64,000 nucleotides of DNA, from NCBI GenBank assembly GCA_963773745.1, contig CAVZCL010000005.1, positions 372,001 to 436,000 of the forward strand, written 5' to 3'. Position 1 is the stretch's first letter; each line of letters opens with the position of its first letter. Origin of the DNA: UBA5069 sp963773745 (lineage in GTDB: Bacteria; Chloroflexota; Anaerolineae; Caldilineales; Caldilineaceae). A program made the translations under genes and the position numbers. The notes under the pieces were generated by a model. It was not told where the DNA came from, did not search any database, and saw only the letters and a program-made list of their open reading frames with translations. Shown here one piece after another: positions 26,702-36,731 of this stretch.

Positions 26702-27292
26702 CTATATGCCCAGATCGCGCCGCACCAGATCGCCCAGCACGTTGGGCCCCTCGCGCTGAACGCAGCGGCCGTGGCGCAGGCCGGCCTTGCCGCTGCGCAC
26801 ATCATTCCGGCTCCACACGCCGCCATAGCGCACAAAGCCGGCAACCTCCCACGCGTAGAGCACAAGCAGCGCCAGCAGCCAGGGCAGCCAGTAGCCGACA
26901 ACGACGAAGGCCATGTAGTGGCGCGCCGGATTCTTGTCGTCGACCATGTCGGGGTGAAAGCCGGAGACGCCAAAACGCAGCGGCGGCTGGCCGGCCATTT
27001 GACGCAGAAAACGGAATGGATGGCGCACATCCTTCATGCGGATGAAGGCGCACGCCTCTCCCAGGCGGCTGACGAAGGCGCGCCGCCCCGCGCGGCCAGG
27101 CGCGGCCGCGGCCGCGTTCTGCTCGATGAATTCGACGAAGCCATCCAGGCCGCGGCCGGCGAATCGTTCATATGCGGCTGTTGCTGCGTCTTCGGCATCC
27201 ATGGGCTGCACATCCGGTGCGTCTACAAAAGAACCGGCCGCGGGCATGGGCCGCGGCCGGGATATGGCAATCAACAGCGCGCCGGTTTGCAT
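26702..27292 (-). CDS. Unknown single-pass or hairpin membrane protein
   Basis: The product has up to 196 residues. A charged N-terminal half (DAEDAATAAYERFAGRGLDGFVEFI) is followed by a hydrophobic segment of about 28 residues (AFVVVGYWLPWLLALLVLYAWEV) and a basic C-terminal tail ending VLGDLVRRDLGI. I do not recognise a family. Starts at 27292 or 27247 are both possible and neither has a clear Shine-Dalgarno. It lies 49 bases upstream of rnhA on the same strand, so the two may be one transcript. The codon pattern fits its neighbours. Confidence 0.5.
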   Translation of the reverse strand: MQTGALLIAISRPRPMPAAGSFVDAPDVQPMDAEDAATAAYERFAGRGLDGFVEFIEQNAAAAAPGRAGRRAFVSRLGEACAFIRMKDVRHPFRFLRQMAGQPPLRFGVSGFHPDMVDDKNPARHYMAFVVVGYWLPWLLALLVLYAWEVAGFVRYGGVWSRNDVRSGKAGLRHGRCVQREGPNVLGDLVRRDLGI

Positions 27293-27334
27293 CGGCGGCT
27301 CAACGCAAAGAGTCGGTGCTACGCCTGCAGCGAA

Positions 27335-27658
27335 TCAGGCTTCGTGATCGGCGGGCATTTCGGCCAGCTTGCGCCAGCGTTCGGCCGCACCCGTGCGGAA
27401 GAGTGCGGGGTCAAAGTCGGCCATGAACTCCCAGCCTTCAAGCTCCAGTCCTTCTTTCAGGTCGTCCGTCAGGTCAAACTCCATGGTGCGATTGTCCGTA
27501 TTGACGACAAAATGGAGCACGTCCTCACGCCCATCATCGACAATGCGCGTGACGCAGGGGCGGTCAGTGCCCAAGGGTTTGCGAAAGAACGCGGCGGAGC
27601 AGCGCGCGCAGAAAGGCATCGACGCGTCACACATCCCGCGGTGCATGTAGATGATCAT
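27335..27658 (-). CDS. Small protein of unknown function with Cys pair
   Basis: The 107-residue product starts MIIYMHRGMCDASMPFCARC and continues RPCVTRIVDDG, so four cysteines could bind a metal. The middle is a beta-rich DVLHFVVNTDNRTMEFDLTDD and the end is helical. No family is recognised. GGAGG lies seven bases before the ATG at 27658, which makes this start firm. It precedes the membrane protein gene at 27292 by 42 bases. Confidence 0.6.
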   Translation of the reverse strand: MIIYMHRGMCDASMPFCARCSAAFFRKPLGTDRPCVTRIVDDGREDVLHFVVNTDNRTMEFDLTDDLKEGLELEGWEFMADFDPALFRTGAAERWRKLAEMPADHEA

Positions 27659-27790
27659 GGTTTTGCCTCCATAGTTCCATTCGGGTTCGCAACGAACCGT
27701 TTCCCTTAGTATGCGCCTGACGAGGCTGCAATGCAAGGGACGGATGTCACGGATTTGCAGGGGCGGAGGAACGGTGTCGGAGCAGCGGCG

Positions 27791-28198
27791 TCACGTGCGA
27801 GGGAAGAGGAAGTTTATCCACTGGCGCCAAATCGCGGGCAGGGGCGCGGCCACAGTGTCGGCGGCGGCCTCCTTGTCTGCGAATCCACCGCCGACCGGTA
27901 CAATGCGTACTTCGTCGACGCGCACAAGGCCAAGGTTCTCGCGGGCAATTTTGTCCATACGGGTGGGCTTGGAGGCGCTGGCGAGCTGCTTTTCGAGCGC
28001 CGCGCCGCGTGCTGCGGCCTCTGCGTTGATCTGCTGCTGCGTGACCAGGGCCGCCTCCATGCGGTCACGGGCATCCAGCCGCAGCGCATAGGTGACGATG
28101 AAGAGGAGGCAGAGGCCAATCACAAGCAGCAACAGCGGCCGTACGCTGCTGCGCGTTTGCGGTACAGGGGGTTGTTCGGGGAGACGGATAGCTGTCAT
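27791..28198 (-). CDS. FtsB/DivIC-like septum formation protein
   Basis: The 135-residue product has a short cytoplasmic start, one membrane helix (PLLLLVIGLCLLFIVTYAL, residues ~20-39), a coiled coil (RDRMEAALVTQQQINAEAAARGAALEKQLA), then a conserved MDKIARENLGLVRVDEVRIVPV segment typical of FtsB/DivIC/FtsL proteins. These act at the division septum with FtsL and FtsQ. No division neighbours are present. The ATG at 28198 is the start consistent with the family; the longer frame overlaps the tRNA terminator side. Confidence 0.8.
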   Translation of the reverse strand: MTAIRLPEQPPVPQTRSSVRPLLLLVIGLCLLFIVTYALRLDARDRMEAALVTQQQINAEAAARGAALEKQLASASKPTRMDKIARENLGLVRVDEVRIVPVGGGFADKEAAADTVAAPLPAIWRQWINFLFPRT

Positions 28199-28297
28199 GG
28201 GCGCCTGGCTGCGATAGATGGCGACGATGTGGCCCAGGGTGTGAATGCAGTGCATGCCTGCAAGGCGTGCGCACTGCACTTTGTTGCTGCGTCCAGT

Positions 28298-28334
28298 AAA
28301 ACAAAACTGGAGCCCTTTGTCAAACGGGCTCCAG
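28298..28334 (-). terminator. Rho-independent terminator after tRNA-Leu
   Basis: On the minus strand CTGGAGCCC pairs with GGGCTCCAG around a ten-base loop, then TTTTGTTTT. It ends 12 bases after the tRNA 3' end. Confidence 0.88.
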
Positions 28335-28345
28335 CTGTATTAAGG

Positions 28346-28429
28346 TGCCGCAGGAGGGACTTGAACCCCCATGAGCGTAAGCTCACTACGACCTGAACGT
28401 AGCGCGTCTGCCAATTTCGCCACTGCGGC
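28346..28429 (-). tRNA. tRNA-Leu (CAG)
   Basis: On the minus strand the acceptor GCCGCAG pairs with CTGCGGC. The D region is TGGCGAAATTGGCAGACGC, and the anticodon stem-loop is CTACG TTCAGGT CGTAG (anticodon CAG). A long variable arm follows (TGAGCTTACGCTCA) and the T arm is GGGGG TTCAAGT CCCTC. Only ACC of the 3' end is encoded before a T, so CCA would be completed enzymatically. Confidence 0.93.
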
Positions 28430-28539
28430 ACACCTTGACTTGCAAGCGAGAATTATGCCACGGGGCTGTGGCGCTGTCAAATGGGATGGAGGGGCAATGG
28501 GCAATGTGCAGCAGGCAGTGGGCGCACGATTCCCATTAC

Positions 28540-30273
28540 CTACCCACCCGCTTCTCCCGTTCCCGCCGGCGGCATGGGCGCTTCAAGCCCTTGGGCCTGC
28601 GTGGTGGGGACCCGCTTCGTTTCCATGTACCAGTCGGCAAAGCTCTCAAAGCGCTGTGACGGGTGGTTCAGCGCGCCCATTTGCACATTGTTGACGCTCG
28701 TGCTGACGCCGTAGGTGTAGACAGGATAGTAGAGCAGCAGCGCAGGCGCCTCGTCGGCAAAGATCTGCTGGAACTCACCGTAAAGCTGCCGGCGTGCGCT
28801 CTCGTCCAGTTCGGCACGCGCCTTCTCCATGACACGGTCGGCCTGCTCGTCTTTCCAGCCGCTGTAATTCTGGCCGGCCCCAGCTACCTGCGTGCTGTGC
28901 CAAAGGGGATAGGGGTCGGGGTCGCCCGGCGTCTCCCAGCCGATGAGCACCGCATCGAATGTGCGCGGGGCGAGCAGATCGTTGACGAGGCCGGCAAAGG
29001 TCATAGGCGTGGCCTGGGCCAGCACGCCGATCTGCGCCCAATCCTGGGCAATGCGCGTAATCAGCGCCGAACGGGTGGCGTCGTCATTGGTGGCCAGCAC
29101 AAACTGCATGGAACGGCCATCCTTGTCGCGAATACCGTCGCCGTTTGTGTCCACCCAGCCGGCGGCGTCAAGCAGCGCGCGCGCCTCATCAGGGTTGTAC
29201 TCGTATTTACGCACACCGTCGTTAAAGGCCCAGTTGTCGGGCAAAATGGGGCTGTGCGCAATGATGCCCTGCCCCGCCGCCACATCCTGGATGAGCGCCT
29301 CGCGGTTGAGGCCGTAAAGGAGCGCCTGGCGCACCTCCTGCTCCTGGAAAAAGGGGACATTCGGGTTGTCCAGGTTGAGCGTGATGTTGATGTAGCTTGG
29401 CTGCGCGCTGGAGAAGAGTTGCAGATCGTCGCGCGCAATTGCCTCGGGCATCGATTCGGGCAGCACACGGCTGATGCCCTCAATTTCGCCCGCTGCAAAC
29501 GCGGGAAAGAGGCTGGGATGATCGGGGTAGAAGCGCAGGTCAAGCGTCTCAATATAGGGCGCCTTGCCCACAAAGAAGGGATTCGGCCCCAGCGTAATGT
29601 GGTCGGCTGCCATCTCCTTGACCTTCATGGGGCCGTTGCCAATGGGCGTGGTGTTGAGCTTGGTGGCAATCTCCACGGGCGGCACGGTGGCAAAGATGTG
29701 GCGCGGCAGCAGGCCAATGGAGGTGTAATCGAGGAAGGGGCTAAAGACTTCGCGCAGCGTAAAGCGCACGGTGCGGTCGTCCACCTTGCTCACTTGCACC
29801 GCCTGCCAGAGGCTCGAGAGCGCGGGCAGGCTGTAGACATCGGGATCCTGCAGAATGCCCACCGTGAAGATGACGTCGTCCACCGTCACCGGCGCGCCGT
29901 CATCCCAGTACTGGTCGGCTTTGAGGCGGAAATCGTAGGTGAGGCCGTCGCCCGAAATCGTCCACGATTCGGCCACATCGGGCACGGCGCGGCCATTCTT
30001 GTCGGTGCGTGTGAGCCCGCGGAAGAGCAGCGCGCAGAGGTCGTAGTCGACCTCCGTCACGTCACAGCGCAGCGGGTTGATGTACTTGGGATTGCCCGCC
30101 ACCCCCTCGCGGAAGACGCCCCCCTGCGCTGGCACCATCACCGTGGCGACGTTGTAGGCCGAATAGCCCAGCAGCGTTGTCAGGATGAGCACGCCGGCCA
30201 GTGCAAGCAGCACCTGCCAGCGAATATGCCTGCCAATTGAAGTGGCGGGAGCGAGAGGCGCGTCGGCGCTCAT
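28540..30273 (-). CDS. Peptide/dipeptide ABC transporter substrate-binding protein (SBP family 5)
   Basis: The 577-residue product has an uncleaved-looking N-terminal membrane anchor (WQVLLALAGVLILTTLLGYSAY, residues ~19-40) and no lipobox. An SBP_bac_5 fold follows: FREGVAGNPKYINPL, ALLFRGLTRTDKNGRAVPDVAESW, YDFRLKADQYWDDGAPVTVDDVIFT, EVRQALLYGLNREALI and the C-terminal FDAVLIGWETPGDPDPYPLWHS. It should capture oligopeptides or similar ligands outside the cell. No permease or ATPase genes are adjacent. The ATG at 30273 is chosen because the frame beyond it has no signal-like or homologous sequence. Confidence 0.9.
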   Translation of the reverse strand: MSADAPLAPATSIGRHIRWQVLLALAGVLILTTLLGYSAYNVATVMVPAQGGVFREGVAGNPKYINPLRCDVTEVDYDLCALLFRGLTRTDKNGRAVPDVAESWTISGDGLTYDFRLKADQYWDDGAPVTVDDVIFTVGILQDPDVYSLPALSSLWQAVQVSKVDDRTVRFTLREVFSPFLDYTSIGLLPRHIFATVPPVEIATKLNTTPIGNGPMKVKEMAADHITLGPNPFFVGKAPYIETLDLRFYPDHPSLFPAFAAGEIEGISRVLPESMPEAIARDDLQLFSSAQPSYINITLNLDNPNVPFFQEQEVRQALLYGLNREALIQDVAAGQGIIAHSPILPDNWAFNDGVRKYEYNPDEARALLDAAGWVDTNGDGIRDKDGRSMQFVLATNDDATRSALITRIAQDWAQIGVLAQATPMTFAGLVNDLLAPRTFDAVLIGWETPGDPDPYPLWHSTQVAGAGQNYSGWKDEQADRVMEKARAELDESARRQLYGEFQQIFADEAPALLLYYPVYTYGVSTSVNNVQMGALNHPSQRFESFADWYMETKRVPTTQAQGLEAPMPPAGTGEAGG

Positions 30274-30446
30274 GGGTGGTCGAATGGTCACAGGCAGAAG
30301 GGGCGTGGCGTCATTGCGCAGCGTGCGCCGAGCGACGACAAGGCAGCGTGGCCCACGGTAATCACAGGGCGCACACAGGGCGCACGCAATGGAGCAGGGG
30401 GCGGCGTGCATGCTGCGATCATGCGCGCCGCCCTCTGCGCAGCTGC

Positions 30447-30671
30447 CTATTCGAAGGCAACCGTAATCAGTGCAAAGAGGAGGAAGAGGCTGGAGACGGC
30501 AAATGTCACATTGAACATCGTCTTCTCAATGCCGCGACGGGTGCGATAGATGTCGCTGCCACCAAACATGCTGCCCAGGCTGCCCGATGTCTGCCCCTGC
30601 ACAAGCACCAGCACAATCAGCACGAGGGCGATGATCATCGTCGCAATCATCATAAAGTCGGAAAATGTCAT
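30447..30671 (-). CDS. secG: Protein translocase subunit SecG
   Basis: The 74-residue product has two membrane helices (FMMIATMIIALVLIVLVLVQ and TFAVSSLFLLFALITVAF). Between them is the SecG loop GQTSGSLGSMFGGSDIYRTRRGIEK. SecG assists the SecYEG channel. The ATG at 30671 is preceded by AGAGATGAG. The open frame extends upstream but that part is not conserved. It lies 173 bases before the substrate-binding protein gene. Confidence 0.92.
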   Translation of the reverse strand: MTFSDFMMIATMIIALVLIVLVLVQGQTSGSLGSMFGGSDIYRTRRGIEKTMFNVTFAVSSLFLLFALITVAFE

Positions 30672-30821
30672 GGTCTCATCTCTCTTTTTGCCCCATGCCG
30701 GGGGCGCATCAATTCGGGACGGGCAAAATGGCCCGGATGAAGCAAAACGAAATTCAGTATACCCCTGGCGCGGTTGCGTGCCAAACGGCGCAGGCGTGCG
30801 CAGCCGCACCAAAGTCACTCA

Positions 30822-30930
30822 GGGGTGAGGGTGTAGGGTGTGGGGTGTAGGGTGTAGGGTGTAGGGTGTAGGGCGTGCGGAGTCTTACGCCGCACCTAAC
30901 CCCACACCCTACACCCTACACCCTCACCCC
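30822..30930. repeat. G-rich heptamer repeats forming an imperfect palindrome
   Basis: About 30822-30874 contains tandem TAGGGTG units on the plus strand, and 30898-30930 the complementary CACCCTA units. The outer 20 bases of each side pair perfectly and the inner units differ in number. The G-rich strand has at least four GGG runs close together, so G-quadruplex formation is possible. It ends at the stop of the M16 gene (30924). Confidence 0.75.
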
Positions 30931-32192
30931 TTCGGCCCGGCTGTTACAACCGCGGTTGCCTCGGGGCGCAGGTAGGTGCGCGCCACACGCTGCACATCCT
31001 CTACGCTGATGGCGTTGATGAGGGCTGGATAGCGCGCCAGGAAGTCAAGCCCCAGCCCGTACCACTCCATGTTGAGCAGCGTGGAAGCGACGCCGTCATT
31101 GGTCTCCAGCGTGAGCGGCAGCACGCCCGTGAGGTAGGCCTTGCTGTCGGCCAGCTCCTCGGCGGAAACTGGTTCCTGCGCCAGCTTGTCAATCTCGGCC
31201 AGCATGCTCGCCACGGCGCGATCCAGGTCGGCGGGGTTGACGCCCGCGCCCGCCAGCCAAACGCCGCTGTCGCGCGCGGAATCGACCGAACTGTAGGCGT
31301 AGTAGGCCAGCCCCTGCTGTTCGCGCACCACTTCGCCCAGGCGGCCCATCATGCCGAAGACGCCCAGAATGGTATTGGCCAGGCGCACGGGGTAGAAGTC
31401 GGCGTGGCTGCGCGGCACGGCCTGCACGCCCAGCAGAATGTCGGATTGCACTTTGCCTGCCATGATTACATTGCGGCGCAGGGGCTTGCGCAGGGGCGCC
31501 ACGGCGGGCAGCGTGCGCAGCGGCGGCGTGGCCTGCCAATCGCCCAGGGTGTTGGCCAGCAAGTCGACAGCGGCCTGCGGGGTGACGTCACCGCTGACGG
31601 CGAAGACGGCACCGCGTGGGCCATAGTGGCGTGCGTGGAAGGCCGCCACGTCGTCGCGTGTGATCGCGCGTACGCTCTCCACATAGCCGCTCACAGAGCG
31701 GCCCAGCGCGTGGCCCCCATAAATTCCGTCGTAGAAGCGCAGTGCAGCCATGGCTCCAGTGTCCTGCTCGCGCTCCTGCAGGCGCACAAGCTTCTGGCCG
31801 CGCACAATGTCGAAGAGGGGCTGCGGCACGGTGGGGTTGCGCAGCGCGTCGGCCATCACAGCCACGAGCGTGGCAAAGTCCTCGCTCAGGCAGGTAATGC
31901 CCACATTGGCGCTGTCGCTCTCGCTGGAGAAGTAGAGCGACGCGCCCACAGACTCAATCGTCTGGTTGAAGGCGGCGTAGTCGTAGCGGGCGCTGCCGCG
32001 CGAGAGCATGGCCGTGGTGAAGCTGCTCAGGCCGGCCTTGTCGGCGGGGTCATCCACCGCGCCCACATCAAGGATGCCCTCGAGCACGACAACGGGCGTG
32101 GTGTGGTTTGCGCGCACGAGGATCGTAATGCCGTTGTCGAGCACGACGCGCGTAATATTTTCGGGGCCCGGGTAGGAGAGGCTGCTGATCAT
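30924..32192 (-). CDS. M16-family peptidase-like protein, non-catalytic subunit
   Basis: The 422-residue product has the two M16 half-domains (VVLDNGITILVRANHTTPVVVLEGILDVGAV; later RSHADFYPVRLANTILG). The zinc site is lost: where HxxEH should stand the sequence reads AGLSSFTTAMLSRGS. Many bacteria pair an active with an inactive M16 subunit to form a closed chamber. The partner gene upstream overlaps this one by four bases (ATGA), so the pair is surely co-expressed. Confidence 0.88.
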   Translation of the reverse strand: MISSLSYPGPENITRVVLDNGITILVRANHTTPVVVLEGILDVGAVDDPADKAGLSSFTTAMLSRGSARYDYAAFNQTIESVGASLYFSSESDSANVGITCLSEDFATLVAVMADALRNPTVPQPLFDIVRGQKLVRLQEREQDTGAMAALRFYDGIYGGHALGRSVSGYVESVRAITRDDVAAFHARHYGPRGAVFAVSGDVTPQAAVDLLANTLGDWQATPPLRTLPAVAPLRKPLRRNVIMAGKVQSDILLGVQAVPRSHADFYPVRLANTILGVFGMMGRLGEVVREQQGLAYYAYSSVDSARDSGVWLAGAGVNPADLDRAVASMLAEIDKLAQEPVSAEELADSKAYLTGVLPLTLETNDGVASTLLNMEWYGLGLDFLARYPALINAISVEDVQRVARTYLRPEATAVVTAGPKG

Positions 32193-33622
32193 GCGTTCAC
32201 CCCCGCTGCGTCGGTGCAGCCATCGATGGCTGTATCGATGGCTGTATCGGGGGCTGCACTGCTGGCCGTGTCACTGCCGCTGCCGTCGTCTTCGGCACCC
32301 TCTTCATCATTCTCCCAATCCGCATCATCCAGCGCGTCAGCCGCGTCGGGGTCGGGTTCATACCAGCCCACAATTTGCACCTCGGGCCTGAAGTATTCGA
32401 CGGCCACGCGCTGGACGTCAGCCTGCGTCACCGCAGCCAGCCGCTCGGGCCACTCTTCCAGCCACGCCTGTCCCGTCACTATCTCGGCAAAGCCCAGCCA
32501 GTAGGCCTGATAGGTGACGCTGTCGGCCGAATAAGCGAACTGGGCGCGCGTCTGCTTGATGGCCTGCGCCAGCTCCTGCTCGGTGATGCCCTCATCCTGC
32601 ACCTTGCAAATCTCCGCCCAGAGCGCTGCTTCAATCTGCGTGTGGGTCACCTCCGGCGTCAGGGTGACAAAGAAGGAGAAGAGGTCCGGGTCAATTGTGG
32701 GGCGGTAGCTGCTGCCGGCGTCGGCAGTGAGGCGGCTCTCGACGAGCGCCTTGTAGAGGCGGTTGGTGCGCGCATTGCCGCCGCCACCTGCAATGCCCAG
32801 CCCCTTGGCCCCGCTGAAGACAGCGTCGAGCACAATCAGCGGGAAGAAATCGGCATGGTTGGCTGCGGGCGCGTGGAAGGCGAGTGTGAGGTAGGCGGTT
32901 GGGTCGCCGCCACGCAGCACGACGCGCCTTTCGGCCAGTTGTGGCGGCTCCACCACGCGCATGGGTGCAGGCTCCGGCCCGCGCGGAATGGCGGCGAAGT
33001 GGCGCTCAATCGCGGCAAGCATTTCGGCCGCGTCAAAATCGCCCACGGCCACAGCCACGGCATTGTTGGGCGTATACCAGTTGCAGTAGTGGGCGTAGAG
33101 ATCGTCGCGCTGCATGGTGTGCAGGTCGCTCTTCCAGCCGATGATGGGGTGGCGGTAGGGGTGGGCGTAGAAGGCAAGCGCCTGCACCTCTTCGCTGAGC
33201 AGGTAGGCGTAGGAGTTTTCGCTGCCTTCGCGCTCGCTGATGATCACCGTGCGCTCCGACTCGGCCTCGGCCGCATCGAAGAGGCAGTTGGCCATGCGAT
33301 CGCTCTCTACCTGGAGCGCGAGTTCAATGCGGTCGGCGGGGAAGGTCTCGAAGTAGGTGGTCCAATCCTGCGAGGTCATCCCGTTGAAGGTGCCGCCGGC
33401 GCGCGCCACGGCTTTGTCAAACTCGCCACGTGGGAAGGACTCCGTGCCCTTGAAGAGCATGTGCTCCACCCAGTGGCTGATGCCGGTGAGGCCGGGTGTC
33501 TCGTTGCGGCTGCCCACGCGGTAGAAGATCCAGAAGCTGGCTACAGGCGCGCTGTGGTTCTCGCGCAACAGCACCTGCAGGCCATTGGAGAGAGTGGTGC
33601 GATGAAGAAGGTTTGAGGTCAT
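32189..33622 (-). CDS. M16-family zinc peptidase, catalytic subunit
   Basis: The 477-residue product has the inverted zinc motif in GISHWVEHMLFKGTESF (HxxEH) and the distal Glu in ESERTVIISEREGSE. It also has the C-terminal half with TNRLYKALVESRLTADAGSSY. It should degrade peptides as a dimer with the protein of the next gene. The last ~55 residues are unusual: very acidic (PDPDAADALDDADWENDEEGAEDDGSG is about its start, split by Trp), with a DTAIDTAID repeat and one Cys. The ATG at 33622 follows an AT-rich repeat word ending CACTTCACCT, with no Shine-Dalgarno. Confidence 0.9.
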   Translation of the reverse strand: MTSNLLHRTTLSNGLQVLLRENHSAPVASFWIFYRVGSRNETPGLTGISHWVEHMLFKGTESFPRGEFDKAVARAGGTFNGMTSQDWTTYFETFPADRIELALQVESDRMANCLFDAAEAESERTVIISEREGSENSYAYLLSEEVQALAFYAHPYRHPIIGWKSDLHTMQRDDLYAHYCNWYTPNNAVAVAVGDFDAAEMLAAIERHFAAIPRGPEPAPMRVVEPPQLAERRVVLRGGDPTAYLTLAFHAPAANHADFFPLIVLDAVFSGAKGLGIAGGGGNARTNRLYKALVESRLTADAGSSYRPTIDPDLFSFFVTLTPEVTHTQIEAALWAEICKVQDEGITEQELAQAIKQTRAQFAYSADSVTYQAYWLGFAEIVTGQAWLEEWPERLAAVTQADVQRVAVEYFRPEVQIVGWYEPDPDAADALDDADWENDEEGAEDDGSGSDTASSAAPDTAIDTAIDGCTDAAGVNA

Positions 33623-33633
33623 AGGTGAAGTGG

Positions 33634-33855
33634 CAACTGAAAATTGAATATTGAAGATTGAATATTGACGATTGCGGGGCTGCGATGTACCTGACGCCCG
33701 ATACCCGATACCCGACTCCAAAACCTGAGCGCCGGCACGGGGCCGGCGCATTTGGCATGCAATCAGTTCGGGCGTGCGCACTCTATTCGTAGCGGCTGCT
33801 TCAGCTGCCGTTGCCGAGGACGCGACGCGATGGGTGGGTACGGCAACAGCAGCCG

Positions 33856-33860
<5 letters not shown>
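33634..33860. repeat. Repeat words and hairpin between M16 and UDP-sugar dehydrogenase genes
   Basis: About 33630-33672 holds repeated ATTGAATATTGAAGATTG words, and 33695-33715 two copies of GATACCC. A hairpin of about 20 paired bases is formed by 33789-33817 and 33841-33860 (CGTAGCGGCTG against CAGCCGCTACG, one arm with an extra nine bases). The hairpin's right arm covers the stop codon of the gene at 33856. Confidence 0.65.
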
Positions 33861-35286
<1,426 letters not shown>

Positions 35287-35342
35287 AAGAAGTCTCCCTA
35301 AACAAAATGTGTCTCGGTGAAGGGGAGGGTTTCTGCAAGATG

Positions 35343-35407
35343 ATTGAAGACTGAGTATTGATTACTAGCAGTTCGTGAATTGGTAATGATCAATACTCAA
35401 TTTTCAA
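35343..35407. repeat. AT-rich inverted repeat
   Basis: ATTGAAGACTGAGTATTGATTA (35343-35364) is split here as ATTGAAGACTGAGT and ATTGATTA. It pairs imperfectly with 35384-35407, which ends CTCAATTTTCAAT. It lies between the dehydrogenase start and the flippase-like stop and uses the same AATTGA words seen elsewhere. Confidence 0.6.
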
Positions 35408-35437
35408 TTATCTTCCATTCCCTTGCCCCATGCACAA

Positions 35438-36445
35438 TCACTGCTTTTGCGCCGAAGCCACCGTGGCCTCGGCGGCGCTGAAGTCACTCCAGCGCAACTG
35501 CTCACGAATGAAGTAGTAGCCCCCCACCACGGTGACGGGCACCCACAGCGCCACATGCAGCGTCAGGATGTAGCTGGCTGCCAGGCTCGGGTCCACCCCA
35601 AAGGCGCTGAGAATGAGGATGCCCGGCACGTCGAAGGTGCCGATGTAGCCCGGCGCTGAAGGGAGCGTTGTGGCCAGGTTGACAATGCCGTTGACGAGCA
35701 TCAGCACCAGGAAGGAGACGCTGAAGGGGAAGGCATGCATCACAAACCAGTACTTCACAGTCTCGATCAGCCAGATGATGATGCTCGTGGCGAAGATCAT
35801 CACAATGTCGGCCGGGCTGCTCAGGCTCTGCAGCCCGGCCAGGAAGCGATGGTAGATGTCGTCGGCAACGGGGCGGGCGCGTGCCGGCAGCATGTGGCGC
35901 GCAGACCAGCTATACATGGCCGTGAGTCGCTGCGGGCGCACCGCCGCCCAGACAAAGATGGCTGTCACCCCCAAAAAGAGCACAGTCGTCGCCACAACCA
36001 GGTTGCGCAGGTTGGCGGGCATGGGTGCAAAGGGCAGCGCCAGAAAGACAAAGAGCAGCATCGTCAGTCCGTCAAAGATGCGCTCGATGAAGACTGTGGC
36101 CAGGCTCGAACTGACGGCGATGCCTTCCTGCTTCTTGAGCATGACCGAGCGAATGACTTCGCCGGCGCGAAAGGGGTATACGTTGTTGCCGAAATAGCCA
36201 ATGCAGACGAGCGGGTAGAGGCGCTTTGTTGAAACAGGCTTGAGGTGGCGCAGCATGTAGTGCCAGCGCCACGAGCGCACCCACAAGCCAATGAAATAGA
36301 CGATTACGCCGGGCACAATCCACCAGTAATTTGCGGTGCGCAGCGATGCGGCCACCTCTTGCAGGTGCAGGCCGGGGAGCGCCAGGTAGATAAAGAAGGC
36401 GCTGATCAGAATTCCAAGCAGGAGCTGCAGATACTTACGCTTCAA
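35438..36445 (-). CDS. Flippase-like/LPG-synthase-type transmembrane protein (UPF0104)
   Basis: The 335-residue product has about eight membrane segments and the family landmarks GLWVRSWRWHYMLRHLKPV, FGNNVYPFRAGEVIRSVMLKK, VFIERIFDGLTML and LPSAPGYIGTFDVPGI. This matches the lysylphosphatidylglycerol-synthase transmembrane (AglD/MprF N-terminal) family, thought to move lipids or lipid-linked sugars. It lies upstream of the UDP-sugar dehydrogenase, so a role in polysaccharide or glycolipid assembly is inferred. The next 286 bases upstream contain no gene or repeat I can identify. Confidence 0.88.
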   Translation of the reverse strand: MKRKYLQLLLGILISAFFIYLALPGLHLQEVAASLRTANYWWIVPGVIVYFIGLWVRSWRWHYMLRHLKPVSTKRLYPLVCIGYFGNNVYPFRAGEVIRSVMLKKQEGIAVSSSLATVFIERIFDGLTMLLFVFLALPFAPMPANLRNLVVATTVLFLGVTAIFVWAAVRPQRLTAMYSWSARHMLPARARPVADDIYHRFLAGLQSLSSPADIVMIFATSIIIWLIETVKYWFVMHAFPFSVSFLVLMLVNGIVNLATTLPSAPGYIGTFDVPGILILSAFGVDPSLAASYILTLHVALWVPVTVVGGYYFIREQLRWSDFSAAEATVASAQKQ

Positions 36446-36731
36446 GTGCCGGCCTCAGTCATGACCAAAGTCTCGGCAGCATACCACAGCGCCCGCGCGT
36501 GCGGCCAATTGGGGCGCTGCAGGCGGGCGCACGCCAACCTTGCCTCGCCGTCGCAGCCGCAGTTTTCAACGCAACGGCGCAAGAGAAAAGCAACGGCAGG
36601 CAAAAGGCAACGGCCCCAAGCCTCTGCCGCATATTTGAGCGCGGCCGGTGCAATTGCATTGCCCGCAGCCGCTTCTTCCCTTGCCTCTTTGGGCGCTCAC
36701 TTTGGCGCTTACGCTGATGGACGCTCAGCGA

